Source: Methanomicrobia archaeon
GTDB taxonomy: Archaea > Methanobacteriota_B > Thermococci > Methanofastidiosales > NM3
Direction of reading: 5' to 3'
NCBI GenBank assembly: GCA_030603445.1
Contig: JAUVXU010000009.1
Coordinates: forward strand, 1 to 64,000
DNA length: 64,000 nucleotides
The position numbers were made by a program, and so were the translations under genes. Positions 18,396-28,061 of this stretch are shown one piece after another (the stretch's first letter is position 1; every line of letters begins with the position of its first letter). Under the pieces are notes generated by a model. It saw nothing but the letters and a program-made list of their open reading frames with translations. It was not told the origin of the DNA and searched no databases.

Positions 18396-19901
18396 ATGGA
18401 ACTTTCTGTCAAAACATTCGACCTAGAAGCAGGCAAACGATTTACAGTTATAATAAATGAAAAAGATATGTTAAAAGAAAGAATACGCCCTGGTGATAGG
18501 GTCTCAGTTTCTGGGCCGCTAGATACTCTTACAGCATTTGTTAACTCAACTGAGAAGATAGTAAAAGAAGGCGAGATAGGATTGTTTGAAGAAGTGTCAG
18601 AAAAGACGGGCCTAAAGAACAAATCTATTGGAAAAGTAGAATACTCTCCCCCCCCAAATTCTGTGCACTCCATACGGAAAAAGATGAATGGCGGGAAGCT
18701 TTCCAACGAGCAGATATATGAGATTGTGCGAGATATTGTGGAGCAAAATCTAAGTGAGGCAGAAATTGCAGCATTTCTTGTTGCACAACAAACAATAGGA
18801 ATGGAAATGGATGAAGTGGAATCCTTAACGCGCGCTATGGCGGATTCTGGTAAAAAGGCGGATTACAAAAAAACCACTTTTACCAAACACTCTATAGGGG
18901 GCGTTCCAGGGGACTCCAAGGTATCACTCATAAATATCCCTATAGTGGCCGCAGGAGGAATTTTCATTCCTAAGACCTCATCTCGCGCCATAACATCCCC
19001 TTCGGGAACTTCAGATACGATGGAGGTATTTGCAGAGGTGGATTTTTCCATAGACGAAATAAAGGACATTGCAACGAAATGTGGTGCAGCCTTAGTATGG
19101 GGCGGGTCACTTAACATGGCGCCTGCAGATGATTTGCTCATACGAGTAGAGCGGCCGCTAAAGCTTGACCCCCTTTCGCAGATGCTTGCATCTATTATGT
19201 CAAAACAAGTGGCAAACAGCGTTGATTTTATGCTCTTAGATGTCCCTGTCGGGATCGGAGCAAAAGTAGAAACAGAAAAAGAAGGAAAAAAAATTGCAGC
19301 TAAGTTTAGTGAATTAGCAGAAAGACTAGGGATCTCATTCAAAGCAGTCTTAACATATGGAGGGCAGCCCGTAGGGCATGCCGTTGGCCCGGCACTTGAG
19401 GCTATTGAGACGCTTATGGTGTTAAACAACAAAGGCCCACCAAGCGTTACTGAAAAGGCAATAGCACTCTCGGGAATTATGTTTGAGATGGCTGGGCTAG
19501 CCTCATCAGGACAAGGGGATGCTATTGCAAAAGATATACTAACTTCGGGGAGAGCTCTAACAAAGTTCCAAGAAATAGTCGAGCTTCAAGGGGGAGACCC
19601 AAAAGTCAAGCCTTCAGACATACAAGTTGGAGAAAAAAAATTCGATATACTATCAAAAGGTGATGGGTACGTCACCGCGGTGTCAAACGAAAGGATATGC
19701 AAGATAGCACATCTTGCAGGAGCTCCAAAGGACAAGGGTGCCGGGATATATCTTCACAAGAAAGTTGGGCATAATGCGAAAAAAGGAGAACCAATATTTA
19801 CTATCTATTCTGAGAGTGGGAAAAAATTGGATGATGCAATAAAATTTGCACTAAAATATGCGCCATATCAGATAGAAGGCATGATAATAGAGGAGATTTA
19901 G
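18396..19901 (+). CDS. deoA: AMP phosphorylase (archaeal DeoA-like)
   Basis: AMP phosphorylase splits AMP into adenine and ribose 1,5-bisphosphate in the archaeal nucleotide salvage route. The 501-residue length, with an extra N-terminal domain of about 85 residues before the thymidine-phosphorylase fold, is typical of the archaeal enzyme. Motifs are KHSIGGVPGDSK, TSSRAITSPSGTSDTMEV, LVWGGSLNMAPADD and SGRALTKFQEIVE. Ribose 1,5-bisphosphate isomerase and type III RuBisCO, its usual partners, are not in this window. Confidence 0.9.
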   Translation: MELSVKTFDLEAGKRFTVIINEKDMLKERIRPGDRVSVSGPLDTLTAFVNSTEKIVKEGEIGLFEEVSEKTGLKNKSIGKVEYSPPPNSVHSIRKKMNGGKLSNEQIYEIVRDIVEQNLSEAEIAAFLVAQQTIGMEMDEVESLTRAMADSGKKADYKKTTFTKHSIGGVPGDSKVSLINIPIVAAGGIFIPKTSSRAITSPSGTSDTMEVFAEVDFSIDEIKDIATKCGAALVWGGSLNMAPADDLLIRVERPLKLDPLSQMLASIMSKQVANSVDFMLLDVPVGIGAKVETEKEGKKIAAKFSELAERLGISFKAVLTYGGQPVGHAVGPALEAIETLMVLNNKGPPSVTEKAIALSGIMFEMAGLASSGQGDAIAKDILTSGRALTKFQEIVELQGGDPKVKPSDIQVGEKKFDILSKGDGYVTAVSNERICKIAHLAGAPKDKGAGIYLHKKVGHNAKKGEPIFTIYSESGKKLDDAIKFALKYAPYQIEGMIIEEI

Positions 19902-19911
19902 GGGTGCTACA

Positions 19912-21690
19912 ATGCAAATAAAATGGTTGGGGGGCGCCGAAGAGGTCGGACGCTCATGTGTATATGTAAAAGAAAATAATTTCAAATGTATTATTGATTG
20001 TGGGGTAAAGCTATCTTCAGATGATATGTATCCCGACTTATCAGATATCAATTTCTCGGAACTAGATGCAATTATCGTTTCACACGGGCATTTGGACCAC
20101 TGTGGTTATGTTCCCTTCTTTTTTGCCCATGGTTATAATGGGCCGGTGTATGCAACACATCCAACTAGAAGAATATCAAAAGTTATCCAGGAGGATTTTG
20201 CATACATTCAAAAGGAAGAAACAGGATGGGCGCCGTATTGGAGGGATGATGTCCGCAATACAAAAAAGCATACTGTTGCCCTGGATTATAACGAGAAAAT
20301 TGAAATTGGGAAAAACATATTCTTGACGTTTTATAACGCAGGCCACATACTTGGTTCTGCACAGGTGCTTCTTGAGACACCTGCCCAGTCGCTTCTATAC
20401 TCTGGCGACATAAACACCTCAAAAAGCAGGGTCATGCGGGTTGCAGATACTAACATAATTACAGACACCCTCATACTAGAATCCACATATGGAAAGAACA
20501 ACGATGTACACGAACCTATTGAAGACAACGAGAAACGACTTATTGAAATCATTAACGAAACAATAGAACACGGCGGGAAAGTCGTCATCCCTGTTTTTGC
20601 TATAGGCAGGGCGCAAAACATCCTGATGTCATTAAAAAGAGCATGTGAGGCAGGGGATTTGCACTGCCCCATATTTCTTGATGGGATGCTAACCCAGATA
20701 AATCAGATATATGACGATTATCCTGAGTGGATGAATGACGAAATGTATGATCTTTTCAAGAAGGGCAACCCATTTGAAAGCCCTTTCTTTACTAATGTGC
20801 ACCAACGAAAGAAAGTGCTTAACCTAACAGAGCCGGCAGTCATAGTAACAACTGCTGGAATGATGTCTGGCGGTCCTGTTCTCTCATACTTCAAGAAGTG
20901 GGCAGCAGAATCAAGTAACACTTTCGCATTAGTTGGATACCAGGTCGAAGGAACGCTTGGAAGGATGCTTGTTGATGGTCAACGGCGTGTTGTGGTGGAT
21001 GACAAGGAAGTGGATGTCAATGCAAAGATAGCCTCTATTAATTTTTCAGCACACGCAGACAGTAACGGTCTTGTCAGTCATGCGAAAAATCTGAAAAAGA
21101 TGCCGAAAAACATCTTCTTAAATCATGGCGAACCCGAGAGCGTACGTGAATTGGCAGAAGCGTTAGGGGAAAGTGCAGTGGTTGCCAAATTAAATACAAC
21201 ATATACCATAAAAGAAGCTAGGACTGGTTTTGAACCTATAGAACCAACTTTCACAGAGGAAAAAATCCAATTAGTAATCACGACGCCTCGTGATGAGATA
21301 ATAAAAGGATACCTCATCCAGATGATCCGCTCAACAAGAAAACATATGCGTATCTCAGGATATGTTGATACTGCCCTTACTAACGAGCTCATAAAGGCTA
21401 TGCGCAGAGGGGTAAAGCTATCAATACTATTTAGGCATATCACCCGCCCATCTAACAAAGATGCGTTCCAAATATTAAAAAGCCATGGTGCAAAAATAAG
21501 TGAGAACAAAGATATGCACGCACGGATAGTGATATCTGATAATAGGTACGCCTTTATCTCGTCTTCTGATCTCACAAGGGACAGTTTCTACGACCACTTC
21601 GAGGCAGGTTTCCTTGTAAAGGATGAAGATAAGGTGGAAAAAGTTATTTCGTTCTACGAGAAAGTATGGCAAGAGTCATGTGAGCTATAA
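19912..21690 (+). CDS. Beta-CASP metallo-nuclease fused to a PLD-like domain
   Basis: This is a 592-residue protein. Residues 1-430 form a metallo-beta-lactamase/beta-CASP nuclease with SHGHLDHCG, SGDIN, LESTYGKN, IPVFAIGRAQN, the late SAHAD and LNHGEP. The C-terminal 140 residues are different: they contain a half-HKD-like site (HARIVISD) followed by FISSSDLTRDSF, as in PLD-like domains of archaeal regulators and nucleases. The catalytic Lys of HKD is Arg here. No KH domains are seen, unlike aCPSF1. A role in RNA processing or decay is likely; the added domain may bind nucleic acid or pair subunits. It starts ten bases after the AMP phosphorylase stop. Confidence 0.8.
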   Translation: MQIKWLGGAEEVGRSCVYVKENNFKCIIDCGVKLSSDDMYPDLSDINFSELDAIIVSHGHLDHCGYVPFFFAHGYNGPVYATHPTRRISKVIQEDFAYIQKEETGWAPYWRDDVRNTKKHTVALDYNEKIEIGKNIFLTFYNAGHILGSAQVLLETPAQSLLYSGDINTSKSRVMRVADTNIITDTLILESTYGKNNDVHEPIEDNEKRLIEIINETIEHGGKVVIPVFAIGRAQNILMSLKRACEAGDLHCPIFLDGMLTQINQIYDDYPEWMNDEMYDLFKKGNPFESPFFTNVHQRKKVLNLTEPAVIVTTAGMMSGGPVLSYFKKWAAESSNTFALVGYQVEGTLGRMLVDGQRRVVVDDKEVDVNAKIASINFSAHADSNGLVSHAKNLKKMPKNIFLNHGEPESVRELAEALGESAVVAKLNTTYTIKEARTGFEPIEPTFTEEKIQLVITTPRDEIIKGYLIQMIRSTRKHMRISGYVDTALTNELIKAMRRGVKLSILFRHITRPSNKDAFQILKSHGAKISENKDMHARIVISDNRYAFISSSDLTRDSFYDHFEAGFLVKDEDKVEKVISFYEKVWQESCEL

Positions 21691-21786
21691 AAAGATTTTA
21701 TCGTGGCATGTTTTGCTTACGATAATCTAATTTTTCTTTTATTATATGCACCGAATAATATGATGGATGTATCAATGGGCGGATAA

Positions 21787-22254
21787 TTAACGATTTAAAC
21801 ACTCTAAACCGCACTTTTCCATGTTCCAGTATATGCAAGCCTTTGGAGATGAAGCGCATATCTCCATATATTTTCCCGAAACTTTTGATAAAATCAATGG
21901 ATTTTTATATTTATTTAGTATATCCACTGCTTTTTCTTTTGTTACGTACTGGGCTTTTTTTGCATTTACCATCCCTTCGGCCAGTTCATCTATGAAAATG
22001 GCTTCTGTAAATTCTGATTTTTTGTATATTGCCCTACAAACACGTTCTCCTACTGCACATTTATTTGATTGTTGAATCGATTTCGATGCTGTTATCATGT
22101 CGATTTGCCTTGGCTCGAATTTTTTTGTTTTTCCAAGTAATCCTTTTTTAATTAAAGGGCCAACGATTGGTGTTTTTACAAATTTAAGGAGAAAAAAGGC
22201 TAATTTTACATTTCTTAATATCGTGCCTGTAGAATAGCAATTTACATCCGCCAT
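21787..22254 (-). CDS. Small Cys-rich protein of unknown function
   Basis: This is a 155-residue protein that I do not recognise. The middle has CAVGERVC, and the C-terminus has four Cys in the order C-x6-C-x8-C-x3-C, a pattern that could hold an iron-sulfur cluster or zinc. The N-terminal half has a hydrophobic stretch (LAFFLLKFV) but is otherwise basic, so a firm membrane anchor is doubtful. It stands alone between the nuclease and a radical SAM gene, both on separate transcripts. Confidence 0.55.
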   Translation of the reverse strand: MADVNCYSTGTILRNVKLAFFLLKFVKTPIVGPLIKKGLLGKTKKFEPRQIDMITASKSIQQSNKCAVGERVCRAIYKKSEFTEAIFIDELAEGMVNAKKAQYVTKEKAVDILNKYKNPLILSKVSGKYMEICASSPKACIYWNMEKCGLECLNR

Positions 22255-22309
22255 AAATAGTAACTTACTTTAATTCCTTATATATTGTGATGTTAAATAA
22301 TGTGTAGCT

Positions 22310-23851
22310 TCAAGAAATTAATATCTCATTTCCCACAACGCTTCTAAGCATATGGTCTGTTACAGCTACGTCAATAAAGCGATCAAGCCCTATGCGGCCC
22401 TTTATTCCTACAATTAAAGGATACGTTCCTACTTGTCTGGCAAAGGTAGTATTCCCATCATAGATCTCAGTCCGAAGCCCTTTTAATATAGTATCTTTTG
22501 GGGCAATTCGTAAAAGCATCGGATTATCTATTTCATGCCTTATGGCGTTGCGCCATTTCCAATAGTTGCTGCGATTCTTTCGTAAGAATTTATTGCCCGA
22601 CTCATTAGATAGTTGGGTCCCTGGAAAAATAACAACTTCCCGGATGTTTATGCGCCTAAGCATCAGCCCATCATCAAGGATCTTTCGCAACCACTCCATG
22701 TTTGCATCATGCGTGCTTTTCGATTCCCCTGTAAGCCCAAAGAGGATATTAATACCGGGAAGAAACGATGGCATTCCATTTGGGCCGCGCCTTCCCCCCA
22801 CCTCATTTATGAGCTTTACTTTTTCATATACAAGTTCAGGGGATGTTCCTAGATTGTTTTTTTGGATGACAACAGGGTCAAAACTCTCTACCCCCATGCT
22901 AGCAACATTACCTGGTGTGCAGTACTTGACTATGGTCTTTGTTTTTTCCACATCCACATAAAGCGGATTGACATTGTCGATATGGAGTATGTCACAAAGG
23001 GGTTGGAGATTGCTAAGTAAGAACTTAAGCTCGCTATTTGTCCCATAAGAATATATGCAGGTCTGTTTGCCTAATCTTATATTTCGCATTCCTTCCTTAT
23101 AAAGCGCCTTTACCTCATCTATGATATCGTGTGCATCACGTCTCTCAACATTGCCGCTTTTTAGTTTTTCAGTGCAAAATGAGCATGGATTGGCCTTTGC
23201 ACAGCCCCTCATAGTTTCTACTTCTGCGGTATGAAAGCGGAGGTCATGCGGCAGCTGGCGCACCACTGCTGCCCCGAGTATGGCTTTTGATCGCAGGGCG
23301 TCATATGATGGCATTGTCTCTGGAACTTCTGTGAAATTGTTTTCTATCAGTGTGCTAATGGCATATTCCAAATTTGGGACTATTATATCAAACAAAGATG
23401 TGTCATGCGCCATCGGGCGCGCCTTCTTTCCCCCCCATTGCCCTGAACCAACAGATGCGACCGGACCGGTAAGTATGGAAAATGTACGAATGCCTAAAGA
23501 GTCCAAAATCCTGCTCACTTCTTTTGTTGTACCAGGATACGCAGAAAGGTATTTTCCAGGTGTGTGTATACCTGCTATTATTATTAGGACATCTGAAGTT
23601 GAGAGTATTTTTAGTGTGTTTGCCACGTTGGGTGTGCAGTTCCTTACCTTTATGGGCGTCTTTACCGCCGTTTCAAGAGGGGTGGGCCGTTTTATAGTTG
23701 CCCGAAGGTCATCTATAGTGAGATAGAAGATGTCTTTTACACCTTTTTCAATAAACGCTCCAGCAATATAACGAGGATATGTCCCAATGTAAGGCATGAC
23801 CCCGAGCCCGGAAGGTTCATCTGTGTAGCAATCAAGTATGGCCACTCTCAT
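22310..23851 (-). CDS. Radical SAM protein of the COG1031 type
   Basis: This is a radical SAM enzyme of 513 residues from the ATG at 23851; the frame extends 13 codons further without conserved sequence. It opens AILDCYTDEPSGLGVMPYIG, which matches an uncharacterised archaeal family (COG1031). The cluster motif is spaced C-x5-C-x2-C (CAKANPCSFC) instead of C-x3-C-x2-C. An N-terminal part of about 200 residues resembles a cobalamin-binding-like region of related enzymes, and HIDNVNPLY and GVESFDP fit a methylthiotransferase-like barrel. The substrate is unknown. The gene is monocistronic. Confidence 0.75.
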   Translation of the reverse strand: MRVAILDCYTDEPSGLGVMPYIGTYPRYIAGAFIEKGVKDIFYLTIDDLRATIKRPTPLETAVKTPIKVRNCTPNVANTLKILSTSDVLIIIAGIHTPGKYLSAYPGTTKEVSRILDSLGIRTFSILTGPVASVGSGQWGGKKARPMAHDTSLFDIIVPNLEYAISTLIENNFTEVPETMPSYDALRSKAILGAAVVRQLPHDLRFHTAEVETMRGCAKANPCSFCTEKLKSGNVERRDAHDIIDEVKALYKEGMRNIRLGKQTCIYSYGTNSELKFLLSNLQPLCDILHIDNVNPLYVDVEKTKTIVKYCTPGNVASMGVESFDPVVIQKNNLGTSPELVYEKVKLINEVGGRRGPNGMPSFLPGINILFGLTGESKSTHDANMEWLRKILDDGLMLRRINIREVVIFPGTQLSNESGNKFLRKNRSNYWKWRNAIRHEIDNPMLLRIAPKDTILKGLRTEIYDGNTTFARQVGTYPLIVGIKGRIGLDRFIDVAVTDHMLRSVVGNEILIS

Positions 23852-24104
23852 GGAACAAAATAACAGGCATCTAATAAAAATCCTGTCCACCCATACTTGA
23901 ACATATACTCTTTTCGAGTAATTGTGGAGATTTCATTGTTTGTTAAAGGCAAGATATATATACATTTAAAGAGCAATAATTATTGGAAAAACCCTTGTCT
24001 GTAGTGTTTTACTAAAAACATATATTTACAAAATGTTAATAATAATGCAGTGCTTGCAGGGTTCTAATTGTAAAATGTATTAATAGTTTATAGGTGAAAA
24101 ATCC

Positions 24105-25607
24105 ATGTATGGAATAAAATCAATACCAGCACTTTTTCTTATGGGCATGCTACTATTCCAAACAGGCGTTGGAGGACCTGGAGGAGTGACAGAGGGAGAA
24201 TACCTTGGAATCACTTTAAGCGTCGATAATGGGGCCTTGCATAGCTTTGATGAAAATGGTGCCAGAATATGGTGCATGGCACCAGATGTTATATTGTCAA
24301 TAGACGCTTCAGGATTGGAAACTCCTTATGAACTTACAGTTGTATTTGATAACGTTTCAGAAAGAGCTTTCCTTCTTCCCCTTAGTGCCTCAGACTACGG
24401 AAAACACAAAAATGAGATTATCGTAAGCAGGATAATACAACCAATGGAACAATCCGAGCTTGTCATCAACACACTTATTTACTCTCCCGGTAGTTTTAAA
24501 TTCATAGCTTTTGGGGATAACAGGGACGGACCCGAAGTATTTGCAAAAATACTTGAAGAGACCCAGACATATGATGATGCCGTCTTTGGTTTTAATGATG
24601 GGGATATTGTTAGTGGCGGAAGAGAAAGCGAATATGTGGAGTTTTATGGTTGGATTGAGGATTTGTCTTATCCTTTGTACCCTGTTATAGGCAATCACGA
24701 ATTAGGCAACAACGGCAGGGAAGTTTTTGAGAAGTATTATGGCAAGACGTACTACTCTTTTACTTATGACAATACGTACTTCATAATACTTGACGATGCA
24801 GACGATAAAGTCCCAAACAAGATATATGGAGAACAAAAAGATTACCTAATATCAGAACTTGGGAAAGCACAAGCATACGATAATATCATAGTAATTATGC
24901 ATATACCCCCATTTTGGTTAAACATTGCCGCGACATACACAATCGATGAATCACAGGCAATTGACAACGACTTCACAGACCTTATGTCCCAGTATAATGT
25001 AGACCTCGTCCTTCTTGCACATATCCATGGATTTGGAGAAGTGAATTACAAGGGCATAGATTATGTAATAACAGGGGGCGCAGGCGCACCTGTAGACGGG
25101 GCTGAGGACGAGGGGGGATTTTATCACTACCTTATTGTTAGTGTGGAAGGCAAAGATGTAAGCTATGAGGTATTCAAGGTAAATCACCCGGATGATGAAC
25201 CAGGGCTAGTGGCAAAGAATCTGCAGGATGCAAAGGATAGCGTTGCACTCACTAAATCCAAGATGGAAGAGCTCTACAATGAGATACAGTCTGCAAAGGA
25301 CAGGGGAGCAGATATTACAGGAATTAACCAATCCTACAATGAGCTATACAACAGCAATGTCAGCCAGCTTGACACATATATGCAAAGAGCACAAGAAAAG
25401 TTCGATATCAATCATTACAGGGAAACAAACAACATTCTCACGTCTGTCATGTCGTTGACCAACCTCACACAGGTGCTTGCTGACCCGCTCATTGAGGATG
25501 CAAAAAACGCTGAAGGTGCAAGCGGAAATACGATGCTGTATGCTGCTATAGCGCTAATAGCAATCATTGTGCTAGCTGGAGTGGTAATGTCTAAAAGAAA
25601 ACGTTAG
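24105..25607 (+). CDS. Secreted, membrane-anchored calcineurin-like phosphoesterase
   Basis: This is a 500-residue surface enzyme. A signal peptide (IPALFLMGMLLFQTG) precedes a beta-rich region similar to the N-terminal domain of purple acid phosphatases. The metallophosphoesterase core follows: FGDNRD, DGDIVSG, GNHE, IMHIPPFW and LLAHIHG, so all metal-binding blocks are present. After the core comes a helical stalk of about 100 residues, then a C-terminal transmembrane helix and MSKRKR, a cytoplasmic basic tail. It probably hydrolyses phosphate esters outside the cell. Substrate unknown. Confidence 0.8.
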   Translation: MYGIKSIPALFLMGMLLFQTGVGGPGGVTEGEYLGITLSVDNGALHSFDENGARIWCMAPDVILSIDASGLETPYELTVVFDNVSERAFLLPLSASDYGKHKNEIIVSRIIQPMEQSELVINTLIYSPGSFKFIAFGDNRDGPEVFAKILEETQTYDDAVFGFNDGDIVSGGRESEYVEFYGWIEDLSYPLYPVIGNHELGNNGREVFEKYYGKTYYSFTYDNTYFIILDDADDKVPNKIYGEQKDYLISELGKAQAYDNIIVIMHIPPFWLNIAATYTIDESQAIDNDFTDLMSQYNVDLVLLAHIHGFGEVNYKGIDYVITGGAGAPVDGAEDEGGFYHYLIVSVEGKDVSYEVFKVNHPDDEPGLVAKNLQDAKDSVALTKSKMEELYNEIQSAKDRGADITGINQSYNELYNSNVSQLDTYMQRAQEKFDINHYRETNNILTSVMSLTNLTQVLADPLIEDAKNAEGASGNTMLYAAIALIAIIVLAGVVMSKRKR

Positions 25608-26611
25608 CCATCTTCTTTTTTTATTATTAATTTTCTTTTTTCTTCAAAAGCTTTGTCATCTAGAATCATTCTCGTAAGCTTGGCCTTGAGCTCTTGGGTG
25701 CCTAAGGATTCCAGAGAAGATATCTTAACATCAGCATTAACGTCGTCTGAATCGACATCTATCTTGTTTTGAACGATGATTAGTGGCATATCCCCAAGCT
25801 GTGCCTTTACATCCTCAAGCAATGCATACTGCTCATCAAGTGTGTAGTTTCGTGTTTTTGAACCATCTATCACAAATATAAGCACACTTGCCAAGTATTT
25901 TATTGCCGTAGTTGCCTTATGCTCTATCTCATTTCTCTTTGAAGTGGGCCTGTCAAGCAGGCCGGGCGTGTCAATTACATATATGCGCTGGTACTTTAAT
26001 TTGAAAGTGCCTATATTTATGCCACGAGTAGTGAATGGATATGATGCAATCATAGGTTTAGAGGTTGTCAGGTGGGCAAGAATAGAAGATTTTCCAACAT
26101 TAGGATATCCTGCTATAACCACGGTGTAATCGTTTGTAGATATAGGGGGTATCTCCTTTAGGCGTATCTGCGCCTCATTTAATTCATCTATATTCTTGGA
26201 TATGGTGCGAAGGATGGAATTGTATTTGCCGTACGCTTCCTTGCGATATTGGATTATGCTGTCCTTATCCCTGGTTCCTTCCATCCTCTTGAGTATTTTT
26301 CTATCAGTGCGAAAGATCGATGTTATTGCCCAGCGAAGAGCATCAAGATTTTTCCTTGTGTTTCTTACTCCTGCAAGTATGTCTATCATGTTCCAGTTGA
26401 AGTCATCAAGCTCGCTCATCTCGGGATAACGATCGATTACCTTTTGGAGCGAAGAGGCTATTATCTGTGCTGAGCGTTCAACTTTTTCCATTTCCTTGTC
26501 ACGAAGCACCAGGTTTTTAGGCCCATGTGATTTGACCACGGTTTTTGCTGAGCGGGAGAAAGCCTTATTTATTATCTCGTCGATCGATATGTAAGGTATT
26601 TTTTTGAACAT
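25604..26611 (-). CDS. GTP-binding protein of the NOG1 family
   Basis: This is an OBG/NOG1-type GTPase linked to large ribosomal subunit assembly. A helical N-terminal domain (about 1-165) precedes the G domain, with G1 GYPNVGKSS, a TTRG switch I, G3 DTPGLLD and G4 VQNKIDV. Archaeal NOG1 is short and lacks the eukaryotic C-terminal extension, as seen here at 335 residues. Its start overlaps the stop of the DUF2110 gene by one base, so the two are co-translated. Confidence 0.87.
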   Translation of the reverse strand: MFKKIPYISIDEIINKAFSRSAKTVVKSHGPKNLVLRDKEMEKVERSAQIIASSLQKVIDRYPEMSELDDFNWNMIDILAGVRNTRKNLDALRWAITSIFRTDRKILKRMEGTRDKDSIIQYRKEAYGKYNSILRTISKNIDELNEAQIRLKEIPPISTNDYTVVIAGYPNVGKSSILAHLTTSKPMIASYPFTTRGINIGTFKLKYQRIYVIDTPGLLDRPTSKRNEIEHKATTAIKYLASVLIFVIDGSKTRNYTLDEQYALLEDVKAQLGDMPLIIVQNKIDVDSDDVNADVKISSLESLGTQELKAKLTRMILDDKAFEEKRKLIIKKEDG

Positions 26612-27273
26612 TAATATTCACCGACTATACCGAATCGCGCCTTACGCAACATTTTCCCCAGGTAAGAGACAACACCAGGGGGTTCGGTTCTCCCAGAACA
26701 TGTTAGGGTAAATGAGGTGGAACATATCCGCCCGATAACTATAGAATCCCTAAAAGGAGAATGGGCAACAGCATTTTTTAGCAAGTCCTCTTCAATATCG
26801 GCCACAAATATTGTTCCTTCTTTTAGAAATGTTTCTATCCATTCAGAAGAAAGCTCTGCCCACACACGTTCTATGCCCCTTTTGACCTGGGTTAGATTTA
26901 CCTCTACACACAATCCATTTACAAGGCCGTATTTGCTAATGTACTGCCGGGTGGATAGCTTGCCACCAAAAGTTTTTCTAAGTGTGTTAAGGTCTATTAA
27001 GGCATCTTTCTCCGATCCGATGTCACAGTATATGCCATAGCCAAACTTGCCAACATCAACTAATTTTCCGAGATATTTGGTCTGTTTCAAGTTTTTTAAA
27101 GGAAATCCTTGGCGATAGGTAGACAAAAGGTATTGTTTGAATATATCTTTGTCTTCTCCTTCAAAATCAATCTCCATGAATTTCCCAATGGATTTTATTG
27201 AATAGGTGATATTAAGATCTATATTTTCCTCAATATCATTTTTTGTAATTTTATCTATTAATGTAATTTTCAC
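26611..27273 (-). CDS. DUF2110 family protein
   Basis: This is a 220-residue archaeal protein of the uncharacterised DUF2110 family. The central GKLVDVGKFGYGIYCDIG strand resembles an S1-like barrel, and ERVWAELSSEWIETFLKEG and SGRTEPPG are recognisable family blocks. It lies between the TFE and NOG1 genes, a neighbourhood that suggests transcription or ribosome work, but the function is unknown. Confidence 0.7.
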   Translation of the reverse strand: MKITLIDKITKNDIEENIDLNITYSIKSIGKFMEIDFEGEDKDIFKQYLLSTYRQGFPLKNLKQTKYLGKLVDVGKFGYGIYCDIGSEKDALIDLNTLRKTFGGKLSTRQYISKYGLVNGLCVEVNLTQVKRGIERVWAELSSEWIETFLKEGTIFVADIEEDLLKNAVAHSPFRDSIVIGRICSTSFTLTCSGRTEPPGVVSYLGKMLRKARFGIVGEY

Positions 27274-27411
27274 ATATACAAATTATACACGCCATTTAAA
27301 AGCTTAATTATTTGCGGGCTGTTTTTATCAGCTCCTGACAAGAATATTACTTGGATTTTTGAGCAGTCGTGAAAAATAGAGAATAATATTGAAGCAGCAA
27401 GTGGAAAAATA

Positions 27412-27918
27412 TCATGCCACTTCTTCATGTCCTTCATTGACTGCAGTAATTTCATCTTCTAATCGTGCGATTATCTTGGAGTTGTCAAAGTACTCCAAAG
27501 TCTCATTACAAGAAGGGCATTTGAAAGATACCTCTTGTGCGTCCGCAAAGGAAAAACGCATGCATGTATTTTTGCAAACAAAGTACATTGTAGAGGTTTC
27601 ATACTTTAAACGTTCCTCAAGTTTGTTGAGATAATTGGATTCTAGATTTTTGACAACTTCTGGGGCCTTTTCAAAATCAAGTTTCCAGAAATAGATGTAC
27701 CATCCAGTGTTCTTATCCCGTATGCGCCTATACGACGCAAGCCTGTGGTCGTATAGTTTGTATAGGACCTTCCTGACATTATTTATTTTCATGTCAGTTT
27801 CTTCGGCTAATTCCTCTGCTGTAGATTCCTTTTTTCCGATAATAGAAGCAATCTCTACGCCGCCATCGCCCAAGAGGTCTTCTAAAAATTCAAATATAAA
27901 TGTGTTAATATCTTTCAT
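27412..27918 (-). CDS. tfe: Transcription factor E (TFE, TFIIE alpha homologue)
   Basis: TFE helps RNA polymerase open promoters and stabilises the initiation complex. The 168-residue protein has an N-terminal winged helix (about 1-95; NNVRKVLYKLYDHRLASY) and a C-terminal zinc ribbon with CKNTC and CPSC ligands. It is an archaeal and eukaryotic hallmark. It lies upstream of the DUF2110 and NOG1 genes on the same strand, with a 138-base gap. Confidence 0.92.
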   Translation of the reverse strand: MKDINTFIFEFLEDLLGDGGVEIASIIGKKESTAEELAEETDMKINNVRKVLYKLYDHRLASYRRIRDKNTGWYIYFWKLDFEKAPEVVKNLESNYLNKLEERLKYETSTMYFVCKNTCMRFSFADAQEVSFKCPSCNETLEYFDNSKIIARLEDEITAVNEGHEEVA

Positions 27919-28061
27919 TAAATCACCGATAATGAAGCTTAGAATATAAAAAACTTGTCTTTAAATATATAAGCTTTAAGTTATATATACTTTTCTATAT
28001 GCCCAATGCAGTAATAATTATATGAACGTGATTGTTATAAGAATATAAGGGCATATCATGA

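Noticed and set aside
27270-27455. A 61-codon minus-strand frame between TFE and DUF2110
   Set aside because: It overlaps the end of the TFE gene in another frame and has no recognisable features.
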